From an uncultured Acetobacteraceae bacterium (GTDB lineage: Bacteria; Pseudomonadota; Alphaproteobacteria; Acetobacterales; Acetobacteraceae), in the NCBI GenBank assembly GCA_903839965.1, contig CAIMEK010000125.1, positions 1-22,858 of the forward strand: a DNA stretch of 22,858 bases. Direction: 5' to 3'. Below the pieces are notes generated by a model, which saw only the letters and a program-made list of their open reading frames with translations, had not been told where the DNA came from and searched no databases. This document shows, in pieces, positions 1 through 7,560 of the stretch (within the stretch, counting starts at the first letter, position 1; each line of letters starts with the position of its first letter). The position numbers and the translations under genes were made by a program.

Positions 1-410
1 AGCGTTATCGTCGGGGACCGTGCATTCTTCGTCCGCGAGACGAGGGACGGGTCGCCGTTGTGGTTTGGAGTCGTCGGAAAACGAAGGCCCGCCAAGGCCG
101 GGGCGTTTACCGGGCTGCCCGGGCAGCAGCCTCAGCGCCATTATGAGCGAATTGATCTAGTTGAATGTATTGAATTGTTTATGCGCAAATCGCCGATAAG
201 AATGCCATCCGTACCGGTTTCGTCACGATGGGTCCCATTTATGGAATCTCTCGAGCCTGGCAGGGTGTCGGATTGGTAACGTCGCGAATCGACCTGGGAT
301 GGAATGTGGGGGTGTCCGATCGCTTCCTTCCTGCCCCCGGAGCTTCCTTTGCATGCGCAACTTCCGCCCGGTTGCGGGACGTGGCGGGTTGGGGGCGCAG
401 GCCCCGCGGG
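1..410. other. Left-edge stretch without a recognisable gene
   Basis: The plus-strand frame starting at base 1 stays open to a TAA at 277-279 and could be the 3' end of a gene entering from the left. I recognise no motif in its roughly 92 residues, and it is rich in arginine and proline, as random GC-rich frames are. Bases 280-410 lie just beyond the transposase remnant's stop codon and probably include the non-coding end of that IS1380-type element, although I could not identify a terminal inverted repeat. Nothing else is supported here. Confidence 0.3.
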
Positions 411-776
411 TCATGGCCCGGTAGGCAGGAAGCTGCGCACCAGACCGCTGAACAGATCGGCTTCGGGGCAGGCGGCGGCGAAGGCGATGCGGAGCCGCGT
501 GGCGATCTCGGTGCTGCGCGCCGCGATCTTGATCAGGCGCTTCCGCAGAGTGGTGAACTGGGCGGTGGCGAGCGGCTGCGGGCTGGGGATGGCGTCACGG
601 ACGGTCAGCAACACCCAGCAGGCGGTGGTGTGCAGCACGCGCCGCACCTGGTTGGCGAGCGGCGAGCGGCAACTGGTGCGGTCGGAGGCAAGTCCGGTCT
701 TGTGCAGCGAGCCGCTTTCGGCACGCAAGCGCGTGCCTGGCGCGGGCTTGATGAGGTTCTCGGATACGGCAACCAT
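411..776 (-). pseudogene. IS1380-type transposase, C-terminal remnant
   Basis: The frame ends at TGA (411-413) and encodes about 121 residues that match my memory of the C-terminus of IS1380-type DDE transposases. Visible landmarks are ENLIK, LHKTGLASDRTSC, a segment around ANQVRRVLHT, LTVRDAIP, the helix around FTTLRKRLIKIAAR, and a tail ending AFAAACPEADLF...LPTGP. Full-length members are roughly 430-460 residues, so only about the last quarter remains and the upstream catalytic core is absent. The assigned ATG is simply the first in frame, not a real start. It is read as a dead mobile-element fragment. The family call comes from remembered consensus and was not searched. Confidence 0.72.
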
Positions 777-916
777 CGCAGTGTTGTTCCGATCGCGTCC
801 ATCCGGGTACCGACATCGTTGCGCGTGTGGAATTGGCGGGCGGCCGCGTGCAAAACGAAGCGTGGGTCGCGCTCAGCGGGCCATGGGATGGGTCAAAGAA
901 ATCGCCCGAGTAGCCG

Positions 917-1336
917 TCAGGATATCGGCACCACAACCGCGGTGATATTGTCGTCCGCTTCTGCCGCCAGTGCTGTCTCGAAAAGCCGGCCGGCTGGATT
1001 ACCGCCATCATCTTGCAGGGTCAGCAATGTGGCCAGACGCGACCGGCCCAACGTCTTGAATAACCCGTCGCTGCATAACAGCAAGCAAAATGGCCGTCGC
1101 GGATCATCAGGGCCACGACCGTAGAGGCGATCAGCGCCCTCAAGTCTAAATTCCCGGGGGGTCGGTGTCTCATCATCATTGGCACGGATATCGCGTGGAG
1201 GCAGCGTTTGTTGGCCTTCCGATTAAATCGCGTGCTGCGGGGGGTGAACAGCTTTGCCGACGGCCAGCAGGATCCTTAACCCATGCGCGCGGAAGGGGAT
1301 TGCCCGTCGCGCGCTTGAGTGGTGACCCAAAGGCGG
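917..1336 (-). pseudogene. PP2C-type Ser/Thr protein phosphatase, decayed C-terminal half
   Basis: One minus-strand frame ends at TGA (917-919) and is open upstream to an in-frame TAA (1223-1225). It encodes the hallmark CLLLCSDGLFKTLG strand and, near the end, ADDNITAVVV, which matches the metal-binding DN-I-T motif of PP2C phosphatases. Upstream of the TAA the same frame, bounded by a TAG at 1337-1339, reads GHHSS...AHGLRILL. That resembles the DHS...AHPLRNVLTRA segment that normally precedes the motif. No start codon with a ribosome site is visible and the N-terminal metal motifs (DG, GDSR) are missing. It is interpreted as a broken phosphatase next to a dead transposase. The part upstream of the stop is the less certain half. 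Confidence 0.55.
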
Positions 1337-1439
1337 CTAGAAGTCCGACTTCCTGGCGGTAATGGCGCATATCGGTGCACGGCGCCGCTGTTGGCATGAG
1401 GTTTTCTGGGGCATGAGTGTGATCCATTTTAAATCACGG

Positions 1440-1484
1440 GACGCGGGGTCTGCCGCGTCGGTCACGGCGATTTTCGCTCGCCGT
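1440..1484. promoter_or_regulatory. Two adjacent 7-bp hairpins upstream of the glycan operon
   Basis: Perfect 7-bp inverted repeats occur at 1440-1446/1453-1459 (loop 6) and 1464-1470/1478-1484 (loop 7, TTTTCGC). They sit between the decayed phosphatase and the AT-rich promoter-like stretch. There is no T-tract after either stem, so they are not textbook intrinsic terminators. They could insulate the operon, serve as a protein-binding site, or be chance in GC-rich DNA. Confidence 0.35.
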
Positions 1485-1523
1485 TGACGCCGACGCACCT
1501 GCTTGGGGACATGGATGTATTTC

Positions 1524-1551
1524 TTCACAAATCGCCACAAAAAAATAGTAC
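1524..1551 (+). promoter_or_regulatory. Candidate sigma70-type promoter of the glycan operon
   Basis: Bases about 1520-1580 are strikingly AT-rich for this window. TTCACA (1524-1529) and TAGTAC (1546-1551) are separated by 16 bases and would serve as -35 and -10 elements, placing a transcript start about 30 bases before the ATG at 1592. Further TATATA-like words around 1556-1576 offer alternative -10 boxes. No clear Shine-Dalgarno sequence precedes 1592. The assignment is inspection only. Confidence 0.4.
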
Positions 1552-1591
1552 TGATGATATATATTTCAACATATACTGACGATCAACTGGT

Positions 1592-3298
1592 ATGAACCCG
1601 CCACGCGTGACTATTTGTATGCCGGTGTTCAATGGCGGTCATTATTTCCAGGCCGCGCTCGAAAGTGCGCTTGCACAGGACTATCCAAATCTGGAGATTC
1701 TTGTCGTCAACGATGGATCGACCGACGCTGGCGAGACCGAGCGCATCGCGTTGGCACAGGGGGATCGGATCCGCTACTTCCACCAGGAAAACCGCGGCGT
1801 TGCCGGCGCGATGAATACCGCCGTTGCCCACATGACCGGCGATTACTTCGCCTGGTTGAGCCACGACGACCTGCATCTGCCGCACAAGACCGCCTCCCAG
1901 ATGGACTACCTCCGCCGGCTTGGCAGACCCGACGCCTGCCTGTTCGCGGATTTCGATCTGATCGGCCCGCAGGATGAGTTCATCGCCTCCGTGCGGCTGC
2001 CTGTCGAGCGGATCCACCGCAATCCGCGCCTGCCGCTTTACAACGGCATGATCAACGGTTGCACCCTGCTGATCCCGACCGCCTTTCTGCGCGAATTCGG
2101 TCCCTTTGACGAGACGCTTCGCTGCACGCAGGACTACGATCTCTGGAACCGAATCCTGGCCCGGCACGAATTCTTTCACCAACCGGAAGTACTGGTGCGC
2201 TATCGCATCCACCCCGGCCAGGGAACCCATTCTGCGGGCGCCGTCAGCGAAGGCGACACGTTGTGGAAGGCCATGCTCGACAGCCGCAGCGAGGTCGAGC
2301 GCGCCCAGATGTTCGGCAGCACCCGGCATTATTTCGCCAGCCTTGCCGGCTTCCTTGCGGCGACGCCGTATCAGCAAGCCGCTGCCTACGCGCGCACGCG
2401 CGCGGCCGAGGGCTGCGAGGATGTGCTGGTTTCCGTGGTCATGCCGGTTTGCAACCGGGCCGGCTCGGCGCTGCGGGCGGTGCGCAGTGTGCTCGCACAG
2501 ACGCATCGGCGGGTCGAGGTCGTGCTGGTGGATGACGGGTCGAGCGATTCCATCGCCGGCATCGCGGAACTGGCAGCCGCCGACGGGCGCGTGCGGTTGC
2601 TGCGACAGGCCGGTACGGGGCCGGTCGTCGCACGCAACCGGGCACTCCAGGCGGCGCGGGGCGATTATATTGCCTTGCTCGATGCCAACGACCAGTTCCT
2701 GCCGCTGAAGATCGAGCGGCAGCTGGGGCAGATGCAGCGCTATGGGGCATTGTTCTCCCACACCAGCCATTACGTCGCCTGCCCGGGCCGAAAGCTGGGC
2801 CTGGGGCTCCGGCGCAGCGCGAATTCGAGTACGGATTATCCGGGAATCATCGGCATGTGTCCGATCGGCATGTCCACCGTGATGATGCATCGCTCGCTGG
2901 TGGACGAAGGCTTCGCATTTCGCACCGACGTTTGCGGCGGGGAGGATTGGCTGGCCTGGATCGATCTTTCGCTGCGCTATTCGCTTCTGGGTATCGATGA
3001 GCCGCTGTCGATCGTCGAATGGGCTCAGGACGGCGCCCTTGATCCGGCCAGGCAGGTTCTCGCGTTGTCTGGCGTGCTGGAGGCCCTGGAGCGGCATCCG
3101 ATCCACCACCGCAACCCCGTCCAGTTCGAGAAGACTCGCGCCACTCTTTTTGCCATCACCCGCAACTGGCAGGCGGCAGGACGGAATATCGAGGCCATCA
3201 GGCCGGAGCAACAGGTGAACGAGGCCTACCCGGAGTTGCCCGCATTTCCCCTCGGGGGCACCGGAGAAGTGCTCGCGCTGCGGGCTCGCATGTCATGA
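1592..3298 (+). CDS. Tandem-domain family 2 glycosyltransferase
   Basis: The protein has 568 residues with two GT-A folds in series, no membrane segment and no signal peptide, so it is expected to act in the cytosol on nucleotide sugars and a lipid-linked glycan. Domain 1 (about 5-250) starts VTICMPVFNGG, has NDGSTD (40-45), LSHDD (89-93) at the DXD position and QDYDLW (180-185) as the probable catalytic-base region. Domain 2 (about 279-520) starts VSVVMPVCNRAG, has VDDGSSD (313-319), LDAND (363-367) and GGEDWLAW (449-456). Both sites look complete, so it may add two sugars in sequence. It heads the operon, and its TGA overlaps the next ATG as ATGA. The start at 1592 gives the usual N-terminus of the fold. 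Donor and acceptor cannot be read from the sequence. Confidence 0.9.
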   Translation: MNPPRVTICMPVFNGGHYFQAALESALAQDYPNLEILVVNDGSTDAGETERIALAQGDRIRYFHQENRGVAGAMNTAVAHMTGDYFAWLSHDDLHLPHKTASQMDYLRRLGRPDACLFADFDLIGPQDEFIASVRLPVERIHRNPRLPLYNGMINGCTLLIPTAFLREFGPFDETLRCTQDYDLWNRILARHEFFHQPEVLVRYRIHPGQGTHSAGAVSEGDTLWKAMLDSRSEVERAQMFGSTRHYFASLAGFLAATPYQQAAAYARTRAAEGCEDVLVSVVMPVCNRAGSALRAVRSVLAQTHRRVEVVLVDDGSSDSIAGIAELAAADGRVRLLRQAGTGPVVARNRALQAARGDYIALLDANDQFLPLKIERQLGQMQRYGALFSHTSHYVACPGRKLGLGLRRSANSSTDYPGIIGMCPIGMSTVMMHRSLVDEGFAFRTDVCGGEDWLAWIDLSLRYSLLGIDEPLSIVEWAQDGALDPARQVLALSGVLEALERHPIHHRNPVQFEKTRATLFAITRNWQAAGRNIEAIRPEQQVNEAYPELPAFPLGGTGEVLALRARMS

Positions 3299-4158
3299 AG
3301 ATACTTGTGCTGGGCGCGTCCGGGATGTTGGGCAGCGCGGCGTTCCGCCAGCTTTCTGCGACATCGGGGATAACGGCGCTCGCGACCGCGCGCGGCGAGG
3401 GGGTGCGCCGGCACTTCGCACCTGCCATGCAGGAGCGCCTCATCACCGGCATCGATGCGCTGGACACCGATGCGCTGGCCACCGTGCTCGCACGGGTGCA
3501 GCCCGACGTGGTGGTCAATTGCATTGGCGTCGTCAAGCAACTCGCCACGGCGAAGGACCCGCTGGTGGCGTTGCCGCTGAATGCGCTGCTGCCGCACCGG
3601 CTGGCGCGCCTGGCGACGCTGGGTCGGGCGCGGCTCGTGCACATCAGCACGGACTGCGTGTTCAGCGGGAACCTCGGCAACTACACCGAGGCCATGCCGC
3701 CCGATGCCGGCGATCTGTATGGCCGTTCGAAGCTGCTGGGCGAAGTGGATTACCCCAACGCCATTACGCTGCGCACCAGCATCATCGGGCGGGAATTGGG
3801 GAGCGCGAATGGGCTGGTGGAGTGGTTCCTTGGCTCCGCCGGGCCGGTCCGTGGCTTCACGCGGACGATCTTTTCCGGCCTGCCGACCGACGAGCTGGTT
3901 CGCGTGATCGCCAGCCATGTCCTGCCGCATCCGGAGATGTCCGGGGTCTGGCATGTCGGCGCCGAACCGATCGACAAGCACGCTCTGCTGGTGCTGCTGC
4001 GGCAGGCCTATGGCCGGACAACCGCAATCGTGCCGGATGCGACGGTCGTGCTCGATCGCTCGCTTGACAGTTCGCGTTTCCGCGCCGCCACTGGCTATGC
4101 GCCGCCCGGCTGGCCCGCACTCATCGAGACCATGCGCGCATGCGAGGAACGGCTATGA
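3295..4158 (+). CDS. RmlD-like NAD(P)-dependent sugar-nucleotide 4-reductase (WbvR-like)
   Basis: The 287-residue extended SDR of the dTDP-4-dehydrorhamnose reductase type has an N-terminal GASGMLG nucleotide loop (7-13), STD (118-120) and a catalytic YGRSK (Y142, K146). It lies directly before a 4,6-dehydratase/5-epimerase and a 2-epimerase, so its likely job is to reduce the 4-keto intermediate made by the dehydratase. In the known UDP-L-FucNAc route the reductase (FnlB/CapF/WbjC) is about 370 residues and carries a C-terminal cupin; here the protein stops after the Rossmann and substrate domains. That matches WbvR of the UDP-L-QuiNAc route. The ATG overlaps the preceding stop as ATGA. A dTDP-rhamnose role is unlikely because no RmlA, RmlB or RmlC is present in the window. 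Confidence 0.82.
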   Translation: MKILVLGASGMLGSAAFRQLSATSGITALATARGEGVRRHFAPAMQERLITGIDALDTDALATVLARVQPDVVVNCIGVVKQLATAKDPLVALPLNALLPHRLARLATLGRARLVHISTDCVFSGNLGNYTEAMPPDAGDLYGRSKLLGEVDYPNAITLRTSIIGRELGSANGLVEWFLGSAGPVRGFTRTIFSGLPTDELVRVIASHVLPHPEMSGVWHVGAEPIDKHALLVLLRQAYGRTTAIVPDATVVLDRSLDSSRFRAATGYAPPGWPALIETMRACEERL

Positions 4159-5192
4159 GCGACGACCTGATCCGCGACAAGACCATTCTGATCACGGGCG
4201 GAACCGGATCGTTCGGGCACGCGGTGGCGCGCCGCTTCCTGCGCGGCGCGGTCGGCGAGCTGCGGATATTTTCGCGCGACGAGAAGAAGCAGGAGGATAT
4301 GCGGCTGGGCTTCAACGACGCGCGGATGAAATTCTACCTCGGCGACGTACGCGAGCGCGGCGGCGTGCTGGATGCCATGCGCGGGGTGGATTTCGTGTTC
4401 CACGCCGCGGCGCTCAAGCAGGTGCCGTCGTGCGAGTTCTACCCGATGGAGGCGGTGCGCACCAACGTGCTGGGGGCGGAAAATGTCATGAGCGCGGCCG
4501 TCGAATGCGGCGTGGATCGCGTGGTGGCGCTCAGCACCGACAAGGCGGTGTACCCCATCAACGCGATGGGCCTGTCGAAAGCGATGATGGAGAAGCTGAC
4601 CATCGCCAAGGCACGCAGCGCCGGGCGCACGGTGCTGTGCGCGACGCGCTACGGCAACGTGATGGCCTCGCGCGGCTCGGTGATTCCATTGTTCGTGCGC
4701 CAGATCAAGGAAGGGCGCGAGCTGACCGTGACCGATCCGGCGATGACCCGATTCCTGATGTCGCTGGAGGATTCCGTCGATCTTGTGCTGTACGCCTATG
4801 CGCATGCCAGCCAGGGCGACATTTTCGTGCAGAAGGCGCCCGCCAGCACGGTGGCCGACCTGGCGGAGGCCGTGCGCACCGTGTTTGCCGCCGACACCCC
4901 GATTCGCATCATCGGCACGCGGCACGGCGAGAAACTGTACGAGTCGCTGATCTCGCGGGAGGAGATGGTGCGTGCGGAGGATATCGGCTCGTTCTACCGC
5001 GTTCCGGCCGATGGCAGGGACCTGAACTACTCCAAGTACTTCACCCACGGCGAGCCGACGATTTCCACGGCCGAGGACTACACGAGCCACAATACCCGCC
5101 GCCTGAACGTGGCGCAGGTGGCGGACCTGTTGCGTTCGCTCGACTACATCCAACGTGAACTGCGCGGCGAACCTTCGCCAGAACCGGAGTGA
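4155..5192 (+). CDS. UDP-GlcNAc 4,6-dehydratase/5-epimerase (WbvB/FnlA/CapE-like)
   Basis: The 345-residue SDR converts UDP-GlcNAc to a UDP-2-acetamido-2,6-dideoxy-L-4-hexulose, the first step towards L-FucNAc or L-QuiNAc. Visible features are ILITGGTGSFG (loop 15-21), DVRER, AALKQVPSCEFYP, STDKAVYPINAMGLSK (127-142) and a C-terminal region with GTRHGEKLYE. The usual YxxxK is MxxxK (M138, K142), which is characteristic of the CapE/WbjB/FnlA branch rather than PseB. The start at 4155 is chosen over an in-frame ATG at 4140: it has GAGGAA 5-10 bases upstream and overlaps the previous stop as ATGA, while the earlier ATG has no ribosome site. There is no membrane domain, so it is the short soluble form. 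Confidence 0.92.
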   Translation: MSDDLIRDKTILITGGTGSFGHAVARRFLRGAVGELRIFSRDEKKQEDMRLGFNDARMKFYLGDVRERGGVLDAMRGVDFVFHAAALKQVPSCEFYPMEAVRTNVLGAENVMSAAVECGVDRVVALSTDKAVYPINAMGLSKAMMEKLTIAKARSAGRTVLCATRYGNVMASRGSVIPLFVRQIKEGRELTVTDPAMTRFLMSLEDSVDLVLYAYAHASQGDIFVQKAPASTVADLAEAVRTVFAADTPIRIIGTRHGEKLYESLISREEMVRAEDIGSFYRVPADGRDLNYSKYFTHGEPTISTAEDYTSHNTRRLNVAQVADLLRSLDYIQRELRGEPSPEPE

Positions 5193-5200
5193 GGGGTGCC

Positions 5201-6367
5201 ATGCGCAAGGTCCTGACAATTCTAGGCACCAGGCCGGAACTCATCAAAATGAGCCTGGTGATTGCCAGGCTCGACCGGCTGACCCGCCACGTGCTGGTAC
5301 ATACCGGGCAGAACCACGACTACGCGCTGAACCAGGTGTTCTTCGACGATCTCGGCATTCGCCGGCCGGACCATTTTCTCGCCGCCGCCGGGGCGAACGC
5401 GGTCGAGACGATCGGGCGGATCCTCATCGCGGCCGATGCGGTGCTCGCCGCCGAGCAACCGGATGCAGTGCTGATCTATGGAGATACCAACTCGGGCCTG
5501 GCCGTGATTGCGGCGAAGCGGCGCAAGATCCCGGTGTTCCACATGGAGGCCGGCAACCGCTGCTTCGACCAGCGCGTGCCGGAGGAACTGAACCGCAAGG
5601 TCATCGACCATCTCAGCGACATCAACATGGTGCTGACCGAGCACGCGCGGCGCTATCTGCTGGCCGAAGGGTTGCCGGGCCAGCGGATTTTCAAGGTCGG
5701 TTCGCACATGGCCGAGGTGCTGGACCAGTTCCGCGGCAAGATCGACGCCTCCGACGCGCAGCAACGGCTGGGGCTTGCGGCAGAGCGCTACTTCCTGGTG
5801 AGCGCGCATCGCGAGGAGAATGTCGACGATCCGGAGCGGCTGGCCGGGCTATTGGGCGGCCTGGATGCGCTGGCGCGGCGGTACGGCTGGCCGATCATTG
5901 TCTCGACACATCCGCGCACGCGCAACCGCCTGTCCGTGAACGCCGCGGCGGAGGTGTCGCCGCTGATCCGCTTCCTGCCGCCGTTCGGCTTCAGCGACTA
6001 TGTGAAGCTGCAGCTTGGCGCGTACTGCGTGCTGTCGGACAGTGGCACGATCACCGAGGAGGCGGCGCTGCTCGACCTGCCGGCGGTGACGATGCGCGAT
6101 GCCATCGAGCGGCCGGAAGGCATGGACGCCGGCACGCTGGTGATGACCGGGTTCGCGCCGGACCGGCTGCTGGACGCGGTGCAATGCGTGCGGGATGGCT
6201 TTCCGGGCCGCCGCTTCGCCGGCCGCGTGCCCGACTACGAGGGCGGGTCGGCTTCGGCGAAGGTCGTGCGGATCGTACTTTCACACATCGACCAGATCGA
6301 TCGGGTCGTGTGGATGAAGCAGCCCGGACCCATGGCGTCCGGGCAGGACAGTGAGGCGATGTCGTGA
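5201..6367 (+). CDS. UDP-N-acetyl-hexosamine 2-epimerase (WbvD/FnlC/CapG-like)
   Basis: The 388-residue WecB-fold, non-hydrolysing 2-epimerase shows GTRPE (9-13), YGDTNS (D95), MEAGNRCFDQRVPEE (E116, E129), SAHREEN (H203) and SDSGTITEEAALL near 278. All residues expected for catalysis in this fold are present. The EAGNRCFDQRVPEE block with SDIN shortly after is typical of the WbjD/FnlC branch rather than housekeeping WecB. It should invert C2 of the reduced L-sugar nucleotide, the last step to UDP-L-QuiNAc (from L-RhaNAc) or UDP-L-FucNAc (from L-PneNAc). ATG 5201 is preferred over GTG 5189: GAGGGG at 5191-5196 fits it, and family members start MxKVxTIxGTRPE. It follows the dehydratase by eight bases. 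Confidence 0.92.
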   Translation: MRKVLTILGTRPELIKMSLVIARLDRLTRHVLVHTGQNHDYALNQVFFDDLGIRRPDHFLAAAGANAVETIGRILIAADAVLAAEQPDAVLIYGDTNSGLAVIAAKRRKIPVFHMEAGNRCFDQRVPEELNRKVIDHLSDINMVLTEHARRYLLAEGLPGQRIFKVGSHMAEVLDQFRGKIDASDAQQRLGLAAERYFLVSAHREENVDDPERLAGLLGGLDALARRYGWPIIVSTHPRTRNRLSVNAAAEVSPLIRFLPPFGFSDYVKLQLGAYCVLSDSGTITEEAALLDLPAVTMRDAIERPEGMDAGTLVMTGFAPDRLLDAVQCVRDGFPGRRFAGRVPDYEGGSASAKVVRIVLSHIDQIDRVVWMKQPGPMASGQDSEAMS

Positions 6368-7548
6368 TGGCATTCATGCGGGCTGCGGCCTTGCGCGTGC
6401 CGCCGATCAGGCGGCTCTTCGATCATGCCATGCAGCAGGAACGGGAAAACGCGACGCTGATCGCGCAGCAGCTCGTTGAGCGGCAGCGCGCGGCAAGTGA
6501 ACTGGCGGCGGCGCTGGAGGAGCGGCAGCGTCTGTTGGGTGAACTGGCGGCGGCGGCGGACGAGCGGGATGCCCTGGACTTGCAGCTTTATGTGCTGCGC
6601 AGCGACCATCAACGCGCGGTGGCGCGCAACCAGGAGCTTGCCGTCGCGCTGGATGCCGCCGAGGCCCAGGTTGCCGCCGCGGTTCGCGCCACCGAACACG
6701 TGCAGCCCAGCTTGACGCCGGGAGACCTTTCCTTGCTGTATGCCAAGCTTGCCGGCCGGATGACACTGCTTTCTTCGGAGATTACCCGGCTGGCACAGCC
6801 TTCGGCCGGCGGCGGCACGGGGCGAGCGCTCTACCTCGACCTGCTGGAACGCGCGCTCACCGGCTTGCTTGTTGAAGACACCTCGATCGCGCCCTGGAGC
6901 AAGGGATACGATTGCGAGTTGCGCCTGGTGGGACGGGACTGGCCGAGTACCGCACCGACCATGATCGGGCTTGCACGCATGCGGAATCTGCGTGTGCTGA
7001 CCGAGCGCGTTATCGAGGAAGGCATTGCCGGAGACGTGCTGGAGGCGGGAGTTTGGCGCGGCGGCGCCTGCATTCTGATGCGCGGGATTCTGGCTGCGTA
7101 TGGCATCGCCGACCGGACGGTCTGGGTGGCCGATTCGTTCGCTGGTCTGCCGGCGGCCGATCCGGCGGCGTATCCGGCCGATGCCGGCGATCGGCACGCC
7201 ACGGTCGAGGCATTGCGCGTGTCGAGCGAGGAGGTGGAAGCCAATTTCCGGCGCTATGGCCTGCTCGACCAGCAGGTCCGGTTCCTGAAGGGATGGTTTG
7301 CGGACACCTTGCCGGTGGCGCCGATCGACCGGCTCGCCATATTGCGGCTGGACGGCGACATGTATGCCTCCACCATCCAGACACTCGATGCGCTTTACGC
7401 AAAGGTGTCGCCGGGTGGCTACGTCATTGTCGACGACTACATTCTCGCCGGCTGCCGCCAGGCGGTCGACGACTTCCGTAAGCGCCATGGCATCGCGGAT
7501 GAACTGGTCGATGTGGACGGCGCCGCGGTCTATTGGTGCAAGTCCTGA
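6367..7548 (+). CDS. TylF/MycF-type O-methyltransferase with N-terminal coiled coil
   Basis: The 393-residue protein has a C-terminal half (about 175-393) that is a TylF/MycF macrocin-O-methyltransferase domain. It shows EAGVWRGGA (SAM loop, 226-234), VADSFAGLP (254-262), LRLDGDMYAST (metal ligand D329) and VIVDDY (D356, D357), with the same 27-residue spacing I recall for the metal-binding Asp residues of MycF. It would methylate a sugar hydroxyl using SAM and Mg2+. Residues about 20-110 are a heptad-like run of Glu, Gln, Arg, Leu and Ala and should form a coiled coil, which antibiotic enzymes lack. This suggests assembly into a glycan-modifying complex. ATG 6367 shares one base with the upstream TGA (TGATG) and has GAGG at 6353-6356; GTG 6364 is an alternative. 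Confidence 0.86.
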   Translation: MAFMRAAALRVPPIRRLFDHAMQQERENATLIAQQLVERQRAASELAAALEERQRLLGELAAAADERDALDLQLYVLRSDHQRAVARNQELAVALDAAEAQVAAAVRATEHVQPSLTPGDLSLLYAKLAGRMTLLSSEITRLAQPSAGGGTGRALYLDLLERALTGLLVEDTSIAPWSKGYDCELRLVGRDWPSTAPTMIGLARMRNLRVLTERVIEEGIAGDVLEAGVWRGGACILMRGILAAYGIADRTVWVADSFAGLPAADPAAYPADAGDRHATVEALRVSSEEVEANFRRYGLLDQQVRFLKGWFADTLPVAPIDRLAILRLDGDMYASTIQTLDALYAKVSPGGYVIVDDYILAGCRQAVDDFRKRHGIADELVDVDGAAVYWCKS

Positions 7549-7560
7549 CGGGGCGAGCCG

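Noticed and set aside
228..1124. Plus-strand 298-codon frame in the left edge
   Set aside because: It covers the transposase and phosphatase remnants in antisense. The minus strand explains both parts by family motifs, while the plus product has none.
1440..1484. CRISPR or larger repeat array suggested by the two hairpins
   Set aside because: The two stems differ in sequence, there are no spacers and no cas genes.
1583..3211. Minus-strand open frame of 542 codons opposite the tandem GT2 gene
   Set aside because: No family motif; it mirrors the glycosyltransferase codons, which carry clear motifs on the plus strand.
5155..6354. Second plus-strand frame (399 codons) over the 2-epimerase gene
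   Set aside because: Out-of-frame shadow rich in Arg, Gly and Ala; the 5201-6367 frame has all epimerase motifs.
3295..6367. dTDP-L-rhamnose synthesis as the role of the RmlD-like gene
   Set aside because: No RmlA, RmlB or RmlC is present; the adjacent enzymes act on UDP-HexNAc.
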